From assembly GCA_009699565.1 (NCBI GenBank), contig WLNX01000111.1:1-5928 (forward strand): 5,928 nt of DNA, given 5' to 3'. A program made the translations under genes and the position numbers. Each line of letters opens with the position of its first letter. The first letter of the stretch is position 1. The notes under the pieces are model-generated. The model had not been told where the DNA came from and made no database searches. It saw only the letters and a list, made by a program, of their open reading frames with translations. Source of the stretch: Actinomycetota bacterium (lineage in GTDB: Bacteria > Actinomycetota > Thermoleophilia > Solirubrobacterales > Solirubrobacteraceae). This document shows, piece after piece, positions 5,698-5,928 of this stretch.

Positions 5698-5720
5698 CTG
5701 ACCTTACCGAACGGTCAGTT
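5698..5720. promoter_or_regulatory. TetR-type operator candidate upstream of the ACAD block
   Basis: The core ACCG-AA-CGGT (5706-5715) is a perfect dyad extended by matches at 5704/5717, 5703/5718 and 5701/5720. A second, offset dyad, CTGACC (5698-5703) and GGTCAG (5713-5718) with a 9-base spacer, is nested in the same site. Short ACCG/CGGT-type dyads are common operators of TetR-family repressors of lipid catabolism genes. It sits in the 75-base gap between the GMC gene and ACAD1 and overlaps a candidate -10 box. No regulator gene is in the window. Confidence 0.55.
5701..5706 (-). promoter_or_regulatory. Candidate -10 box (TAAGGT) for the ACAD operon
   Basis: Minus-strand TAAGGT fits TANNNT and lies inside the operator dyad. 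Transcription would start near 5693, giving a leader of about 20 bases that contains GGAG (5677-5680) before the GTG at 5672. No good -35 is found 16-18 bases upstream. Overlap with the dyad would let a bound repressor block polymerase. Confidence 0.38.
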
Positions 5721-5747
5721 GCCCCGTCTCTCCCCTGCCGGGTCGGC

Positions 5748-5928
5748 TCAGCTGGTGACGTAGGCGCCTTCGCGGATCAAATCCGCTGCGCGCTCGGCAA
5801 CCATGATCGTCGGTGCGTTGGTGTTGCCGCCGGGAATCAACGGCATGATCGACGCGTCAACGACCCTTAGCCCGTCGATCCCCCGCACGCGGGTGTGGGA
5901 ATCGACAACGGCGCCCTCGTCGCTCCCC
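5748..5928 (-). CDS. GMC family oxidoreductase, C-terminal end, cut by window edge
   Basis: The last 59 residues and TGA stop (5748-5750) of an FAD-dependent glucose-methanol-choline oxidoreductase, which oxidises an alcohol to an aldehyde or ketone. The stretch GIDGLRVVDASIMPLIPGGNTNAPTIMVAERAADLI is split here only for description: RVVDASIMP is the FAD-domain return strand and GGNTNAPT carries the catalytic-region Asn that partners the active-site His of this family. That His and the N-terminal FAD-binding Rossmann fold lie outside the window. The closest everyday names would be choline dehydrogenase-like or alcohol dehydrogenase-like; the C-terminus cannot tell substrates apart. It precedes ACAD1 by 75 bases in the same direction, so it is likely part of, or just upstream of, the same catabolic operon. 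Confidence 0.92.
   Translation of the reverse strand, partial: GSDEGAVVDSHTRVRGIDGLRVVDASIMPLIPGGNTNAPTIMVAERAADLIREGAYVTS

Noticed and set aside
5721..5747. Possible terminator after the GMC gene (G/C-rich runs CCCC...CCCCTGCCGGG)
   Set aside because: No stable stem-loop followed by a T-rich stretch could be built from these bases.

Overview
The window is a GC-rich (by eye about two thirds G+C), almost fully coding stretch that looks like an actinobacterial chromosome. Family content and codon use would suit a soil actinomycete of the Thermoleophilia/Solirubrobacterales type, but that placement is inference from style, not from a marker gene. There are eight protein genes (two cut by the window edges) and no RNA gene, mobile element or CRISPR array that I can see. 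No gap exceeds 75 bases.

Left part, minus strand (1-1680): a three-gene run transcribed right to left. It holds a histidine phosphatase with Shb17-like motifs, a GAP/Sap-family six-helix membrane protein, and the N-terminal part of a type I sulfatase with the CSPSR formylglycine site (cut at base 1). Gaps are 35 and 18 bases. A TANNNT hexamer (actinobacterial -10 type) sits 6-8 bases before each start codon, which suggests leaderless or nearly leaderless transcripts.

Middle, plus strand (1722-2309): a PAP2-family membrane phosphatase transcribed divergently from the histidine phosphatase. Only 41 bases separate the two start codons, and each gene has its own TANNNT box there. The PAP2 gene ends tail-to-tail with the next operon, overlapping it by 13 bases inside a small perfect hairpin that contains both stop codons.

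Right part, minus strand (2297-5928): a tightly packed operon read right to left. It has the C-terminus of a GMC oxidoreductase (cut at the right edge), then three clearly different acyl-CoA dehydrogenase (ACAD) genes. The first is a full-length ACAD with catalytic-type glutamates. The second is a shorter, degenerate ACAD resembling the partner subunits of the heteromeric actinobacterial enzymes. The third is an ACAD10/11-like enzyme with the ADGPDEVH signature. ACAD1/ACAD2 are 8 bases apart and ACAD2/ACAD3 overlap by one base. A TetR-type dyad (ACCG-AA-CGGT core) overlapping a candidate -10 box lies in the 75-base gap before the first ACAD gene, so the ACAD block probably has its own repressible promoter.

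A reasonable reading is that the right operon oxidises an alcohol-bearing, bulky or branched lipid (GMC step first, then alpha,beta-dehydrogenation of its CoA thioester). The left cluster handles phosphate and sulfate esters of unknown identity. The substrates cannot be read from the sequence.
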